Shown: positions 37,337 through 46,250, counted from the first letter of the stretch. The stretch: 64,000 bases of DNA from a bacterium (GCA_029565675.1 JAKQNP010000051.1:124001-188000), one strand, 5' to 3'. Notes: generated by a model not told the origin, from the letters alone. Translations and numbers: made by a program.

Positions 37337-37966
37337 ATGAGCGGAGGTGAGATACTGACTGCAACGCAGCGGCGAGTTTTGGAGCTCTTTGCCGTTTATA
37401 TGCAGGAGCACGGATTTCCGCCGACAGTGCGCGAGTTGGCAGATGAGTTGGGCCATTCGTCAACCGCGGGTGTGCACAAGACACTGAAGATCTTGCAAGC
37501 CAAGGGATATTTGACCCAGCTGAGCCGAGGCAAATCGCGCACCCTGAGTTTGGCTGATGGTCAGCGTTTGCCGGGACCGCGTGCCAGATCGCTGCCGTTG
37601 GTTGGGCAGGTTCAGGCCGGAGCTCCGATGCTGGCGGTCGAGGAGAAGGAGAGCGATTTTTACCTCGATTCCGAGTGGCTTGGGGATCGCAATGCATTTT
37701 TATTGCGGGTGCAAGGACACAGCATGATCGACGCCGGGATTGTTCCCGGTGATTTGCTGGTGGTGGAACCGGGCCAGGATATCCGCAACGGCGATATCAT
37801 TATCGCCTTGCTTGAAGAAGAAGCCACGGTCAAGCGCTACTACAATGAAAAAGAGCGTATTCGACTGCAACCGGAAAACCAGTCCATGCAACCGATTTAT
37901 ATTCATCGCAACGATCCAGCCTTGCGAATTCTCGGCAAGGTGCGTGGCTTGTTGCGCAAATTTTAA
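37337..37966 (+). CDS. lexA: SOS repressor LexA
   Basis: 209 aa. The N-terminal winged helix (TATQRRVLELFAVYMQEHGFPPTVRELADELGH) binds DNA. The C-terminal peptidase domain has the Ala94-Gly95 self-cleavage site in VQAGAP, nucleophile S129 in GHSMIDAG and K166 in ATVKRYY. On DNA damage, RecA filaments trigger self-cleavage. ATG at 37337 has GAGGGG upstream; in-frame sequence further upstream lies in the leader and operator. Its own operators at 37171-37213 indicate autoregulation. Three small unknown genes follow at short distances. Confidence 0.97.
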   Translation: MSGGEILTATQRRVLELFAVYMQEHGFPPTVRELADELGHSSTAGVHKTLKILQAKGYLTQLSRGKSRTLSLADGQRLPGPRARSLPLVGQVQAGAPMLAVEEKESDFYLDSEWLGDRNAFLLRVQGHSMIDAGIVPGDLLVVEPGQDIRNGDIIIALLEEEATVKRYYNEKERIRLQPENQSMQPIYIHRNDPALRILGKVRGLLRKF

Positions 37967-37976
37967 GAGGCCAGCC

Positions 37977-38369
37977 ATGTTTACTGAGACGATCGAAAAG
38001 ATGCCGCTCCGGCTGCTCGATGTGCCGGAAACGCGAATTGAAGATCCGCAGCGCTTGCTCTCTCGTGCCATCGACCGAGTTGCCCAGGCTTTTTCGCAAT
38101 ACCAGCAATGCTACGGTTTGCGATTGGATGAGTTCACGGCGTATTTGCAGGAAGCAGAACCCCACATCGCCCGACAGTTGAACGAATTGCATATCGCGAT
38201 CGATACGGATATAGCCGGTCGCTTTCATCGCGGTGAAATCGATGGCGATGATGTGCGCCTATGGGGGCAAAAAGTGCAGGAATGGCGACAATTGCTGTTG
38301 TCCGCGTTGAAGCTGTATGCGCTTTCGCAATTGGGTCTTCAAATGGTGGAGAAAAGTTCGGCGAATTGA
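37977..38369 (+). CDS. Unknown small protein downstream of lexA
   Basis: 130 aa, mostly helical by composition, no membrane segment and no motif that I recognise. The sequence has charged helices such as PQRLLSRAIDRVAQAFSQYQQCYG and DEFTAYLQEAEPHIARQLNE. ATG at 37977 follows the lexA stop by ten bases, with AAGAGG upstream, so it is probably cotranscribed with lexA and DNA-damage inducible. Function unknown; the operon position is the only clue. Confidence 0.65.
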   Translation: MFTETIEKMPLRLLDVPETRIEDPQRLLSRAIDRVAQAFSQYQQCYGLRLDEFTAYLQEAEPHIARQLNELHIAIDTDIAGRFHRGEIDGDDVRLWGQKVQEWRQLLLSALKLYALSQLGLQMVEKSSAN

Positions 38370-38379
38370 AATTCGCTTC

Positions 38380-38408
38380 TTGAATCTTTGGCGATAATGT
38401 TCTATATT
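38380..38408 (+). promoter_or_regulatory. Promoter candidate before the 79-aa gene
   Basis: TTGAAT at 38380-38385, a 17-base spacer, then TATATT at 38403-38408. The start site would lie about ten bases before AGGAGG of the next gene. Confidence 0.55.
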
Positions 38409-38434
38409 ACACGATTAAACAGGAGGAACAAAGA

Positions 38435-38674
38435 GTGGCGCAGAATAAGCTACCCGACTGGAAGGTCTACTGGAATCAGCACGATAATATCGAGGCGCTG
38501 CACAAAATGATGTTGGAAATGGATGACACGCTGCGCCGGATCGAAGCCGAATTCAGCTGCAAATTGTTGTCAGGCGATCATCTGCTGATCATCGATGCGC
38601 TTGAGGAGAGAATCGATGAACTGGAAAGCGCCAAATCCGCTAATCCGGTTGGGGTGCAAGGCGAACTTTTTTAA
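38435..38674 (+). CDS. Unknown 79-aa helical protein
   Basis: 79 aa, begins with GTG at 38435, with AGGAGG about ten bases upstream. It is acidic and helical: NIEALHKMMLEMDDTLRRIEAEFSCKL and LLIIDALEERIDELESAK suggest a short coiled coil. It has its own promoter candidate. No family is recognised. Confidence 0.6.
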   Translation: MAQNKLPDWKVYWNQHDNIEALHKMMLEMDDTLRRIEAEFSCKLLSGDHLLIIDALEERIDELESAKSANPVGVQGELF

Positions 38675-38691
38675 ATGACAGAGGGGAACCG

Positions 38692-38913
38692 ATGGCTGAA
38701 AAGCGCAATAACGCCGGCGTGACCACATCACGCATCAAATTCTGCGATTTGCGCTGCGAACACGCCTCTTTCCCGCGCGAAGAACACCTGGATGGTGCCA
38801 ACAGCTGTCGCACTTTTGCCGCACTCTATTGTTCGTTGCTCGGTGAAGTGGTGAGCAAAAATTCACCTTGCGCGGTTCTGTTCGGCAAACGCCGACCGAA
38901 ATCCGCTCTCTGA
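38692..38913 (+). CDS. Unknown 73-aa cysteine-containing protein
   Basis: 73 aa. Five cysteines: CDLRC at 18-22, and C39, C47 and C60 in SCRTFAALYC...SPCAV. This could bind zinc or an iron-sulphur cluster. ATG at 38692 has GAGGGG upstream and lies 17 bases after the previous stop, so the two are likely one transcript. No known family. Confidence 0.6.
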   Translation: MAEKRNNAGVTTSRIKFCDLRCEHASFPREEHLDGANSCRTFAALYCSLLGEVVSKNSPCAVLFGKRRPKSAL

Positions 38914-38946
38914 TCGCGCAGAACCGAGGATGGCCAGTTCAGATGA

Positions 38947-39816
38947 TTAAAAGAGAGGATCTCCCGGGATATCTTTTTCTATCGGCGTGTCCGGTGAAAA
39001 GGTGAACACTCTATCGGGCAAGGTCAATCGAACTGCCTTGATGCTTTTGATCCTCGACAAGGGTGTTGCTTGATCGCCATAGCCATTGGTTCCGGTTTGG
39101 CTTGACCAATAGAGCAGCAAAGATTGATCTTTGGATTCAATCCATCCCAAAAAGATCACCGAATGACCCAATCCCTCTTTCCAGGCGATGTTGACAAAGT
39201 CTCCTGGTCGGCATTGCTCGGGATGCACGACCGTTCCCATTCCGCTGTACTGCACCAGCGCAAAGTGGTTGCCAAAACCATCCGCATTCCAATTGCCCCA
39301 AAATTTGATATCATCCTCTCGTCGACCACCATCTATTTCCTGCATGCGCAAGGCCTCATAACGGTCATCGCTTAAAAGCCGAACCCCATCGGGGTAGAGC
39401 AGATTTAGGGCCTCAATAAAGGCGGCATAGGTGGCACCGCTGCAATAGCTGGAGCGGCGTGGAATATCAATCAGCGGTCGCCCGAACAGACCAAGATCAT
39501 AATAGACCGGCGACTCTGGCGGATCGGCATGCATACCGGTGAAATAGCCGCCGCCATCCGGCGCTTGCGCCTGAACACGATCGATCCCAGCCAGGACCGC
39601 CCTGTTGATGCCGTCGATTCCTCGTCCATAGAGATCGAGATGGCGGGTATGGTGGGCTGCAGCCGACTGCTGCTCCTCTGACAGGATCCATCTCTTTCCG
39701 TTGCCAGCAGTCGGTTGCCGGGAGAACACCGTTTCTTTGCCTTTTGACGCAGGATGCCTGGCGCAAGCCATCAGCACCACAGCAACCGCAAATAGCAGGA
39801 TTGGGCAAGACTTCAT
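38947..39816 (-). CDS. Lipoprotein with cysteine-peptidase-like (NlpC/P60-type) features
   Basis: 289 aa. Signal with lipobox VLMAC, lipidated cysteine at about 18. A candidate catalytic cysteine is in RRSSYCSGATYAAFIEAL, and a candidate histidine in GLGHSVIFLGW, in the order found in NlpC/P60 and CHAP amidases. A glycan or peptide cleaving role in the envelope is inferred; the residues are not enough to fix the family. ATG at 39816 has AAGGGA upstream. It is the last gene of the minus-strand group with SDR, amylase and ABC exporter, and ends 33 bases from the convergent small gene. Confidence 0.65.
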   Translation of the reverse strand: MKSCPILLFAVAVVLMACARHPASKGKETVFSRQPTAGNGKRWILSEEQQSAAAHHTRHLDLYGRGIDGINRAVLAGIDRVQAQAPDGGGYFTGMHADPPESPVYYDLGLFGRPLIDIPRRSSYCSGATYAAFIEALNLLYPDGVRLLSDDRYEALRMQEIDGGRREDDIKFWGNWNADGFGNHFALVQYSGMGTVVHPEQCRPGDFVNIAWKEGLGHSVIFLGWIESKDQSLLLYWSSQTGTNGYGDQATPLSRIKSIKAVRLTLPDRVFTFSPDTPIEKDIPGDPLF

Positions 39817-39874
39817 CTTTTCCCTTCACTTCAACAAGGTACAAAACAGTTTTCTGGTTATCCTGATGTCGATT

Positions 39875-40585
39875 TCACATACGGCCCGGCAATTGCACGA
39901 TTGTGCCGCTGATATCGTCCGCATCCGCTGAGCACAAAAACAACAGGGTTTGGGCGATTCGTTGCGGCGATGCCCATTTGGAGTGATGCGCGTCCGGCAT
40001 CGCTTTGCGGTTGGCATCTGTGACAACAATGCCGGGCGCCAGGCAATTGACCTGGATGCCATGGTCTTTGCCCTCTTGTGCCAGGGTTTGCGTCAGCGCG
40101 ATAATGCCGGCTTTGGCGACTGTATAGGCAGCGCGTTTCGGTTTTGCCTGCAACGCGGCCAATGCCGAGGTCAACACGATTTTGCCGTGTCCCTGCACAG
40201 CCATCTGGGCCATGGCGGCACGGCTGCAAAGAAATGCGGACTCGAGATTCAGCTGAATCATGAACCGCCAATCGTCGAGGGAAGTATCGGCAACAGCGGC
40301 GCCGGCGCGAAAGCCCCCGGCAAGATGAATCAGACTGTCGATACCCAAAAATTCATTTTGAATCTGTGCGAACAATTCCTCCACCGCGTTTTCATCGGTC
40401 ACATCGGCGGCTATCGTTGTCAGCTGATCTTTCGAGTCGCCGAAGAGGCTGGATAGTGCCTGCAAATTGGCCGTTTCACGACCGTTGGCGATGACCTGTG
40501 CACCCGCGCGCAAAAAAGCACCGACAACCGTTTGTCCCAATCCTCCGCTGGCGCCAGTGATCAGCACCCTTTGCTTTTTCTGCAT
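39875..40585 (-). CDS. Short-chain dehydrogenase/reductase (SDR family)
   Basis: 236 aa NAD(P)-dependent oxidoreductase. Cofactor loop ITGASGGLGQT, the NAG-like segment LIHLAGGF, and the catalytic Ser (VLTSALA), Tyr and Lys (AAYTVAKAG). It resembles 3-oxoacyl-ACP reductase and sugar dehydrogenase types. ATG at 40585 has GGAGG upstream. It follows the amylase gene by 60 bases on the same strand. Substrate is not evident. Confidence 0.9.
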   Translation of the reverse strand: MQKKQRVLITGASGGLGQTVVGAFLRAGAQVIANGRETANLQALSSLFGDSKDQLTTIAADVTDENAVEELFAQIQNEFLGIDSLIHLAGGFRAGAAVADTSLDDWRFMIQLNLESAFLCSRAAMAQMAVQGHGKIVLTSALAALQAKPKRAAYTVAKAGIIALTQTLAQEGKDHGIQVNCLAPGIVVTDANRKAMPDAHHSKWASPQRIAQTLLFLCSADADDISGTIVQLPGRM

Positions 40586-40645
40586 GTAGCCTCCTGTTGT
40601 TGTCGATTTGCAGCTGACCGCGACACGCTGGCCCGCCTTGATGAA

Positions 40646-42250
40646 CTAGAGTTCCGTTCGCGCATAGTTCACCATACGGCAGCTGTAGGGTGGAATCTGC
40701 AGGGCGAGTTTTTTGCCCTGCAAGCTCAGGTACTGCTCGTCGAGGCAATCGCGTACTATTCCGTCCGCCGGGGCGTCTGCCAGTTCCAATGTTCGTTCGA
40801 CCTGCTGGTCTGATGTGTTCACTGCGATGATAAATGTTTCCTTTTCATCACGGCGCAAAAAAGCATAAACCGACTGATCGATGAGCAGATCTGTGCGCTC
40901 TCCTTTGCGCAGAGCTGGCGAGTTGCGGCGCCAGTTGCAGAGCTTTTTGATCAGCGGCCGCAAGTCGCGGGATTCGTCGCCCTGCAGCTGCCAGGGCATG
41001 TTGCGTCGATTGAGAAAATCGCCTTGCACGCTGTCTTGAGCTGTTCCGCCCGCCAGCAGCAGTTCCGTGCCGTAATAGAGGCTGGGAATGCCGGGTTGGG
41101 CAAAGAGCAGGATTAAGGCGCTTTCGATGCGCGGTCGGATCGGTTCCTGGCAATAGGAAATGAGCCTCTCGACATCATGGTTGTCGATGAAGGGTGCGAG
41201 CAGGCAGGGCAGTCCGGTGAAAGCTCGGTCGGCTTCAGCCATCGCGTCGCGCAGTTTTTGCGGTGAGCCGCTGTTGGCGACTGTGGAGCCGAGGGCAAAA
41301 TGAAGGCTGAAATCGAACAAGGCGTCAAAGCCCAACTCACCATACCCAGCCAGGTAATCCATTTGACTGGAAAACACCTCACCGATCAGAAAAAAGCCGT
41401 TGCCGGCAAAGTTGTGCATCTCGTGCGTATACCGGCGCCAAAACGATTTGGGAATATGGCGGACAGCATCCAGGCGGAACCCGTCGCAGCCTGTCAGGGT
41501 GACCCATTCTTTGGACATATCTAAAAGAAATCTGCTGACCTGTGGATTTTCTTGGGCAAAATCAGGCAGGCGGGCGATTTCTTTGCGCTCCAGTTCCCTC
41601 TGATTATCCCAGTCGATGATCATTGTGCTTTCATCGGTAAAGCTGTGCGGATGGAACCAGTGTTTGTAGCCTTTTTCGTTCCAGTTGACGGGATCGGCAA
41701 CCCAGGGATGGTCATAGCTGACCTGGTTGAGCACCATATCGAGCAATACCCGCATCTCGCGGCTGTGGGCTTTGTCGATCAGCTCTTTGAGATCGGCCAG
41801 ATCGCCAAAATGTTCATCTACTCGGTAGTGGTCCACCGGGTGGTAGCCGTGGTAAGGCCACCATCCGCGATAGTCTTGATCGCTGTTGTCGAATACCGGT
41901 GTCAGCCAGATCGTGGTGACCCCCAGATCATGCAGATCATCCAGTCGGTCGATCACACCGCGCAAGTCCCCGCCTTGGTAGGTTTTCAGTGCCTCACTGC
42001 CGTTGATTCCAGGTTGGTAGAGGCAATGGCTGGCCGGAGTGTTGCCGCGGTCGTTGCTGGTGTCGCCGTTGGCGAATCGATCGATCATGACCAGATAGAT
42101 GATCTGATCCGAGAAATCGATCTCGGGCAACACTTCATCAGCGTGCTGAGTCGCAACGCGCGGCGAATAGTGCGGACCCTGGGGCTGACAGGCGATGATC
42201 CCGATCAGCGGCAACAGCGCCAACCGGCAAAGGAACGCCATTTTCTTCAT
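40646..42250 (-). CDS. Alpha-amylase-family glycoside hydrolase lipoprotein (GH13)
   Basis: 534 aa. Lipobox-type signal (LIGIIAC) then a GH13 barrel. The four conserved regions are seen: DMVLNQV, GFRLDAVRHI (nucleophile Asp), LIGEVF (acid Glu) and FIDNHDV (transition-state Asp). A C-terminal beta domain ends near PYSCRMVNYA. It probably cleaves alpha-1,4-glucans at the outer membrane or in the periplasm. ATG at 42250 has GAGGAAAAC upstream; an in-frame start 33 bases earlier is worse. It follows the ABC exporter genes after about 87 bases. Confidence 0.93.
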   Translation of the reverse strand: MKKMAFLCRLALLPLIGIIACQPQGPHYSPRVATQHADEVLPEIDFSDQIIYLVMIDRFANGDTSNDRGNTPASHCLYQPGINGSEALKTYQGGDLRGVIDRLDDLHDLGVTTIWLTPVFDNSDQDYRGWWPYHGYHPVDHYRVDEHFGDLADLKELIDKAHSREMRVLLDMVLNQVSYDHPWVADPVNWNEKGYKHWFHPHSFTDESTMIIDWDNQRELERKEIARLPDFAQENPQVSRFLLDMSKEWVTLTGCDGFRLDAVRHIPKSFWRRYTHEMHNFAGNGFFLIGEVFSSQMDYLAGYGELGFDALFDFSLHFALGSTVANSGSPQKLRDAMAEADRAFTGLPCLLAPFIDNHDVERLISYCQEPIRPRIESALILLFAQPGIPSLYYGTELLLAGGTAQDSVQGDFLNRRNMPWQLQGDESRDLRPLIKKLCNWRRNSPALRKGERTDLLIDQSVYAFLRRDEKETFIIAVNTSDQQVERTLELADAPADGIVRDCLDEQYLSLQGKKLALQIPPYSCRMVNYARTEL

Positions 42251-42337
42251 GTTTTCCTCGCAAAGAAAAAGATGGGGCAGCAAACCAAGCGATTTTCCCG
42301 AACCGGAGCAAGTGGTTGCGGTTGGTGCGGAATCACC

Positions 42338-44119
42338 CTATTGCACCAACTCATCTGCGTATTGCAGCTGATAGAGCCGATAATAGATGCCTCGTTTGGC
42401 CAACAGCTCTTGATGTTTGCCGATTTCGCGAATTTTACCCTTGTGCAGCACAATAATCCAGTCAACGCTTTTGATGGTCGACAGTCGATGGGCGATGATC
42501 AGCGATGTACGGCCGGCCATCAGCTTGTTGATGGCATCGCGGATCAGCATCTCGGTTTCCGTGTCGATGCTCGAAGTGGCTTCGTCGAGGATCAAGATCC
42601 GTGGATTGAATGCCAGGGCACGGGCAAAGGAGAGCAACTGTTTTTGCCCAACTGACAGATTGCTGCCGTTTTCCATCAACTCGCTTTGATAGCCGTTTTT
42701 CATCCGCGAGATAAAGGGATGGGCGTTGACGTCGTGGGCCGCCTTTTCGACCTGTTCAGGGGTAATGGCTTCATCGGCCAAACGAATATTGTATTCGACC
42801 GTGCCGGAAAAGATGGTGATGTTTTGTGAGACCATGCCGATAGAGCGACGCAGGTCGTCGATCGGAACGCGACAAATATCCACTCCGTCAACCGTGATCG
42901 ATCCCTTTGTGGGCTCATACATTCGGGTGATGAGGCTGATGATCGATGTCTTGCCCGCACCGGTTGCGCCGACAATCGCGACTCTTTCTCCCGGTCTGAT
43001 TTTAAACGAGATGTTGGAAAGAACCCAGTCTTTGTTGTTGTAGGTAAACGAAACATCGCGAAATTCAATTTCACCGCGGATTTTGGGCAGCTGTTGGGGG
43101 TTTTCCGGTATGCGGATTTGTGGTTTTTCATCGAGCAGTTTAAAAATGCGCTCGCTGGAAGCCATGGCGCTCTGCATGATGTTGTATTTTTCCGACAGGT
43201 CGCGGATCGGCTGAAAAAAGCGCTCCGAGTATTGAATAAAGGCAACCACCACCCCAAGGGTCAGGCCACCTTCGATCGTTTTTAAACCGCCAAACCACAG
43301 GATCGCCGCCAGAGCGATGGCGCCGAGAAAGTCCACAGTCGGATAGAAAACGGCATAATAACGGATGGTCTGCAGGTAGGCATGCAAATGGCTTTGATTC
43401 AGCTGATCAAAATGTCGAGAGTTGCGTTCTTCTCGGTTGAAAATCTGCACCACAGACATGCCAACGATGTTTTCCTGCAAGTAACTGTTGATGCGCGCGA
43501 TACGGAGGCGGACTTGGCGATACGATTCGCGGACCTTGACACGAAAAATCAATGTGGCGACTACAATCGCCGGCAATACAATAAAAGTGAGCAACGCCAG
43601 CTGCCAATTCAAGTGCAGCAACACGGCCACGATACCCAAAAGCACAAAGACATCGCCAAAAATCGATACGACACCGCTGGACAACATGGTGTTGAGCGTC
43701 TCGACATCGTTGGTTGCCCGGGTCACGAGTCGGCCGACTGGATTGCGGTCAAAAAAGGAAAGCGGCAATTCCTGCAAATGGGAAAAAATGCGCAGGCGAA
43801 TATCGTACATGACCTTTTGCCCAATCCACTGAGTCAAAATTTGCTGGACAAAGGCAAGCGAAAATGCCAATACCAGGACGGCGAAATAGAGGAGGGCGAT
43901 CATGCGCAGCCCGGTCAGGTCATTCTGGCTGATATGTCGATCGATGGCGGTCTTGATCAGAAAGGGGCCTGCCAGTTGCGCTGCGGCGCTGAGCAAGAGC
44001 AAAACAATGGCCAGCGCCACCTGCAGTCGATAGGGGCGGAGAAAGAACAGCAACCGTTTCATCAACCGGCTGTCGTACGCCTTGCCCAATATTTCATCTT
44101 CGCTGATTTCTCGACTCAT
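42338..44119 (-). CDS. ABC exporter subunit with catalytic Glu (permease-ATPase fusion)
   Basis: 593 aa: six membrane helices, then a nucleotide-binding domain. Walker A GATGAGKTS, signature NLSVGQKQL, Walker B ILILDEATSSID with the catalytic Glu, and the H-loop IIAHRLSTI are all normal. It lies 12 bases after the partner gene, which has a degenerate Walker B. This matches the heterodimeric multidrug/lipid exporters of the YheI/YheH or TM287/288 type, where only one site hydrolyses ATP well. ATG at 44119. Confidence 0.92.
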   Translation of the reverse strand: MSREISEDEILGKAYDSRLMKRLLFFLRPYRLQVALAIVLLLLSAAAQLAGPFLIKTAIDRHISQNDLTGLRMIALLYFAVLVLAFSLAFVQQILTQWIGQKVMYDIRLRIFSHLQELPLSFFDRNPVGRLVTRATNDVETLNTMLSSGVVSIFGDVFVLLGIVAVLLHLNWQLALLTFIVLPAIVVATLIFRVKVRESYRQVRLRIARINSYLQENIVGMSVVQIFNREERNSRHFDQLNQSHLHAYLQTIRYYAVFYPTVDFLGAIALAAILWFGGLKTIEGGLTLGVVVAFIQYSERFFQPIRDLSEKYNIMQSAMASSERIFKLLDEKPQIRIPENPQQLPKIRGEIEFRDVSFTYNNKDWVLSNISFKIRPGERVAIVGATGAGKTSIISLITRMYEPTKGSITVDGVDICRVPIDDLRRSIGMVSQNITIFSGTVEYNIRLADEAITPEQVEKAAHDVNAHPFISRMKNGYQSELMENGSNLSVGQKQLLSFARALAFNPRILILDEATSSIDTETEMLIRDAINKLMAGRTSLIIAHRLSTIKSVDWIIVLHKGKIREIGKHQELLAKRGIYYRLYQLQYADELVQ

Positions 44120-44131
44120 CCGGATCGCCGT

Positions 44132-45952
44132 TTATAATTGTTCCAAGGATTTTTCCAATTGCTGGCGTTTGTACAGATCGCGGTAATACCCCGGCGTTTG
44201 GATCAAATCGTGGTGTTTGCCTCTTTGGGTGATGCAGCCGTCTTGCAGAACGATGATCTCATCGGCATACCGCACGGTGCTGACCCGATGGGAGACCAAA
44301 ATGGTGGTCCGCTGTTGCATCACGGTCTTCAAACGCTGGAGTATTTCTTCTTCGGTATAAGTGTCGACTGCAGATAGCGCATCGTCGAGAATAAGGAATC
44401 GCGGTTGTCGGATCACAGCCCGCGAGATGGCGGTGCGCTGTTTTTGTCCCCCGGACAAGGTGATCCCTTTTTCGCCGATCATCGTATCCAGCCCGAGCGG
44501 CAATTGGTCAAGATCGACCTTGATCTGTGAGGTTTCGGTGGCCTGCTCGATCTCTTCGATCCTCGGACAGCAGATTCCATAGGCAATGTTTTCGCGCAAG
44601 GTATCGGAGAATAAAAAAGTCTCCTGCGGTACATAACCAATATTTTCGCGCAACAGCTGCAGAGGCAGGCTGCGGATATCCCGGCCATCGACCAAAATTT
44701 GCCCTTGCGTCGGCTCGATCAGACGCGGGATCAGGTTGACCAGGGTCGATTTCCCGGCTCCGGTCGGCCCGACGATCGCCAGGGTTTTGCCGGCAGCGAT
44801 CTTGAGATCAATCCCGCGCAAAACCGGCGGTTCGTTGCGGTCATAGCTAAAGTGTACGCCGACAAACTCGATGTCGCCGTTGATTTTGCTGATCGAAAAA
44901 TCGGTCTGCTCATTGTTGCGAATGTCCGGTTCCAGGTTAAAGATTTCAACAACCCGTTCGGTCGAAGCCAGCCCTTGCTGCCAGAGATTGAGCACCCAAC
45001 CAAACGCGATCATTGGCCAGGCCAGCATATTGTAGTAGACCAGAAAAGCAACCAAATCGCCGATGCTGATTTGCCTTTCGATGGCCATGCCGCCGCCTTT
45101 CGCGAGCAATGCGATAATCCCAAGCCCCAACAACAATTCGATCGATGAGTGCATCGTTGCATGGGTCTTGGCAATATCGATATTGCGCCGAATCATCTCC
45201 CGGTTGAGCTCTTTGAACTGGACAATCTCCTGATCCTCTTGCACATAAGCCTTGATGATGCGAATGCCGGATAAATTTTCCTGGACTTTGCTGGTGATAC
45301 CGGCGAATTGTTCCTGAATACGGCGAAATTGTTTGTTGATCCGCGAAATCAATCGATTGACAACAACCGCCACAAAGGGCAATGGTACCAACGACCAAAG
45401 CGTCAATTGCCAGTTGATGCGAAACATCAGCCAGAGCGCCACCACCGCCAGAAGCACGGTGGAGACCAGATGCATCAGGCCCGGACCCAACATGGAGCGA
45501 ATCGCCTCCAGATCATTGCTCGCCAGGGCCATGAGGTCGCCTGTTTTGTGGCGATGGTAAAACGATTGCGACAGTTTTTGCAGGTGTTGAAAGTAAGCAT
45601 TGCGCAGGTCATATTCGATGCGGCGGGAGATACCGATTATCAGGTTGCGCATCAGGTAACGAAAACTTCCCTCGATTCCCACCACCATGATGATCAATAC
45701 CGCATAACCGGCTAAAAAATGGCCGGGCTGCACAAAGTCCAGATGATTGACGAAGAAATGGTAGACCAGATTGTCCTGCGGCTGCGATCCGTTACTGATA
45801 AAATCGATTCCATAGCGCAGGATCCATGGCGTCAGCAGCTGCAACAAGCTGGCCAGAACCACACATAAAAATCCAATGGTCAGCAGCGGCCGATATCTTT
45901 TGATATAGGGCCAGAGAAATCGATAACAGCGACGGCTCGTCTGATTCAACAT
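44132..45952 (-). CDS. ABC exporter subunit with degenerate Walker B (partner)
   Basis: 606 aa: six membrane helices and an ATPase domain. Walker A GPTGAGKST and signature TLSGGQKQR are intact, but Walker B reads FLILDDALSAVD, with Asp in place of the catalytic Glu. Such a degenerate site is standard for one half of heterodimeric exporters. It is transcribed first, followed by the full partner. ATG at 45952 is divergent from the mraZ region. Substrate is unknown. Confidence 0.92.
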   Translation of the reverse strand: MLNQTSRRCYRFLWPYIKRYRPLLTIGFLCVVLASLLQLLTPWILRYGIDFISNGSQPQDNLVYHFFVNHLDFVQPGHFLAGYAVLIIMVVGIEGSFRYLMRNLIIGISRRIEYDLRNAYFQHLQKLSQSFYHRHKTGDLMALASNDLEAIRSMLGPGLMHLVSTVLLAVVALWLMFRINWQLTLWSLVPLPFVAVVVNRLISRINKQFRRIQEQFAGITSKVQENLSGIRIIKAYVQEDQEIVQFKELNREMIRRNIDIAKTHATMHSSIELLLGLGIIALLAKGGGMAIERQISIGDLVAFLVYYNMLAWPMIAFGWVLNLWQQGLASTERVVEIFNLEPDIRNNEQTDFSISKINGDIEFVGVHFSYDRNEPPVLRGIDLKIAAGKTLAIVGPTGAGKSTLVNLIPRLIEPTQGQILVDGRDIRSLPLQLLRENIGYVPQETFLFSDTLRENIAYGICCPRIEEIEQATETSQIKVDLDQLPLGLDTMIGEKGITLSGGQKQRTAISRAVIRQPRFLILDDALSAVDTYTEEEILQRLKTVMQQRTTILVSHRVSTVRYADEIIVLQDGCITQRGKHHDLIQTPGYYRDLYKRQQLEKSLEQL

Positions 45953-46026
45953 GGGTTGGTAAGGCGACTAGGGTTCATGGCGATTCGTTATCTGTGAACT
46001 TGGCAGAACAAAAATCCCCTCGTGAG

Positions 46027-46082
46027 CTGCTGTCAAGATCGCAAGATCACAGCAGTGCGGTCTAAAGCCGCTCTATTTTTCT
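46027..46082 (+). ncRNA. Possible small structured RNA or leader ending in a terminator
   Basis: Hairpin 1: CTGCTGT at 46027-46033 pairs with ACAGCAG at 46049-46055, and inside it GATC-GCAA-GATC pairs around a GNRA-type GCAA loop. Hairpin 2: AGTGCGG at 46054-46060 pairs with CCGCTCT at 46068-46074, with one mismatch, and TATTTTTCTTTT follows. This reads as a structured RNA with an intrinsic terminator on the plus strand, where no upstream plus-strand gene exists. No clear promoter was found. Confidence 0.4.
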
Positions 46083-46168
46083 TTTGATGGGTGAGGTCCG
46101 CTACACCACAATATATGGCGAAAAAAATAGATTTGCACGCCATTCTAATGCAAATGCATGTTTTTTAC

Positions 46169-46197
46169 TTGACTTTGACTCTGTTAAGTATTACTTT
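46169..46197 (+). promoter_or_regulatory. mraZ promoter candidate
   Basis: TTGACT at 46169-46174, a 17-base spacer and TACTTT at 46192-46197. A second TTGACT overlaps at 46175-46180. The start site would fall inside the repeats at 46201-46250. Confidence 0.5.
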
Positions 46198-46200
46198 TAG

Positions 46201-46250
46201 AGGTGAACATAGGCAAACTTTTACTATTCTAGGTGATTTGAGGCACTCTC
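46201..46250 (+). promoter_or_regulatory. 10-bp-periodic repeats, probable MraZ binding sites
   Basis: Four blocks: AGGTGAACAT, AGGCAAACTT, then after ten unrelated bases AGGTGATTTG, AGGCACTCTC. The AGG(T/C)(G/A) units are spaced by exactly one helical turn. E. coli MraZ also binds tandem repeats with 10-bp spacing in front of its own gene, so autoregulation is likely. Confidence 0.6.
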
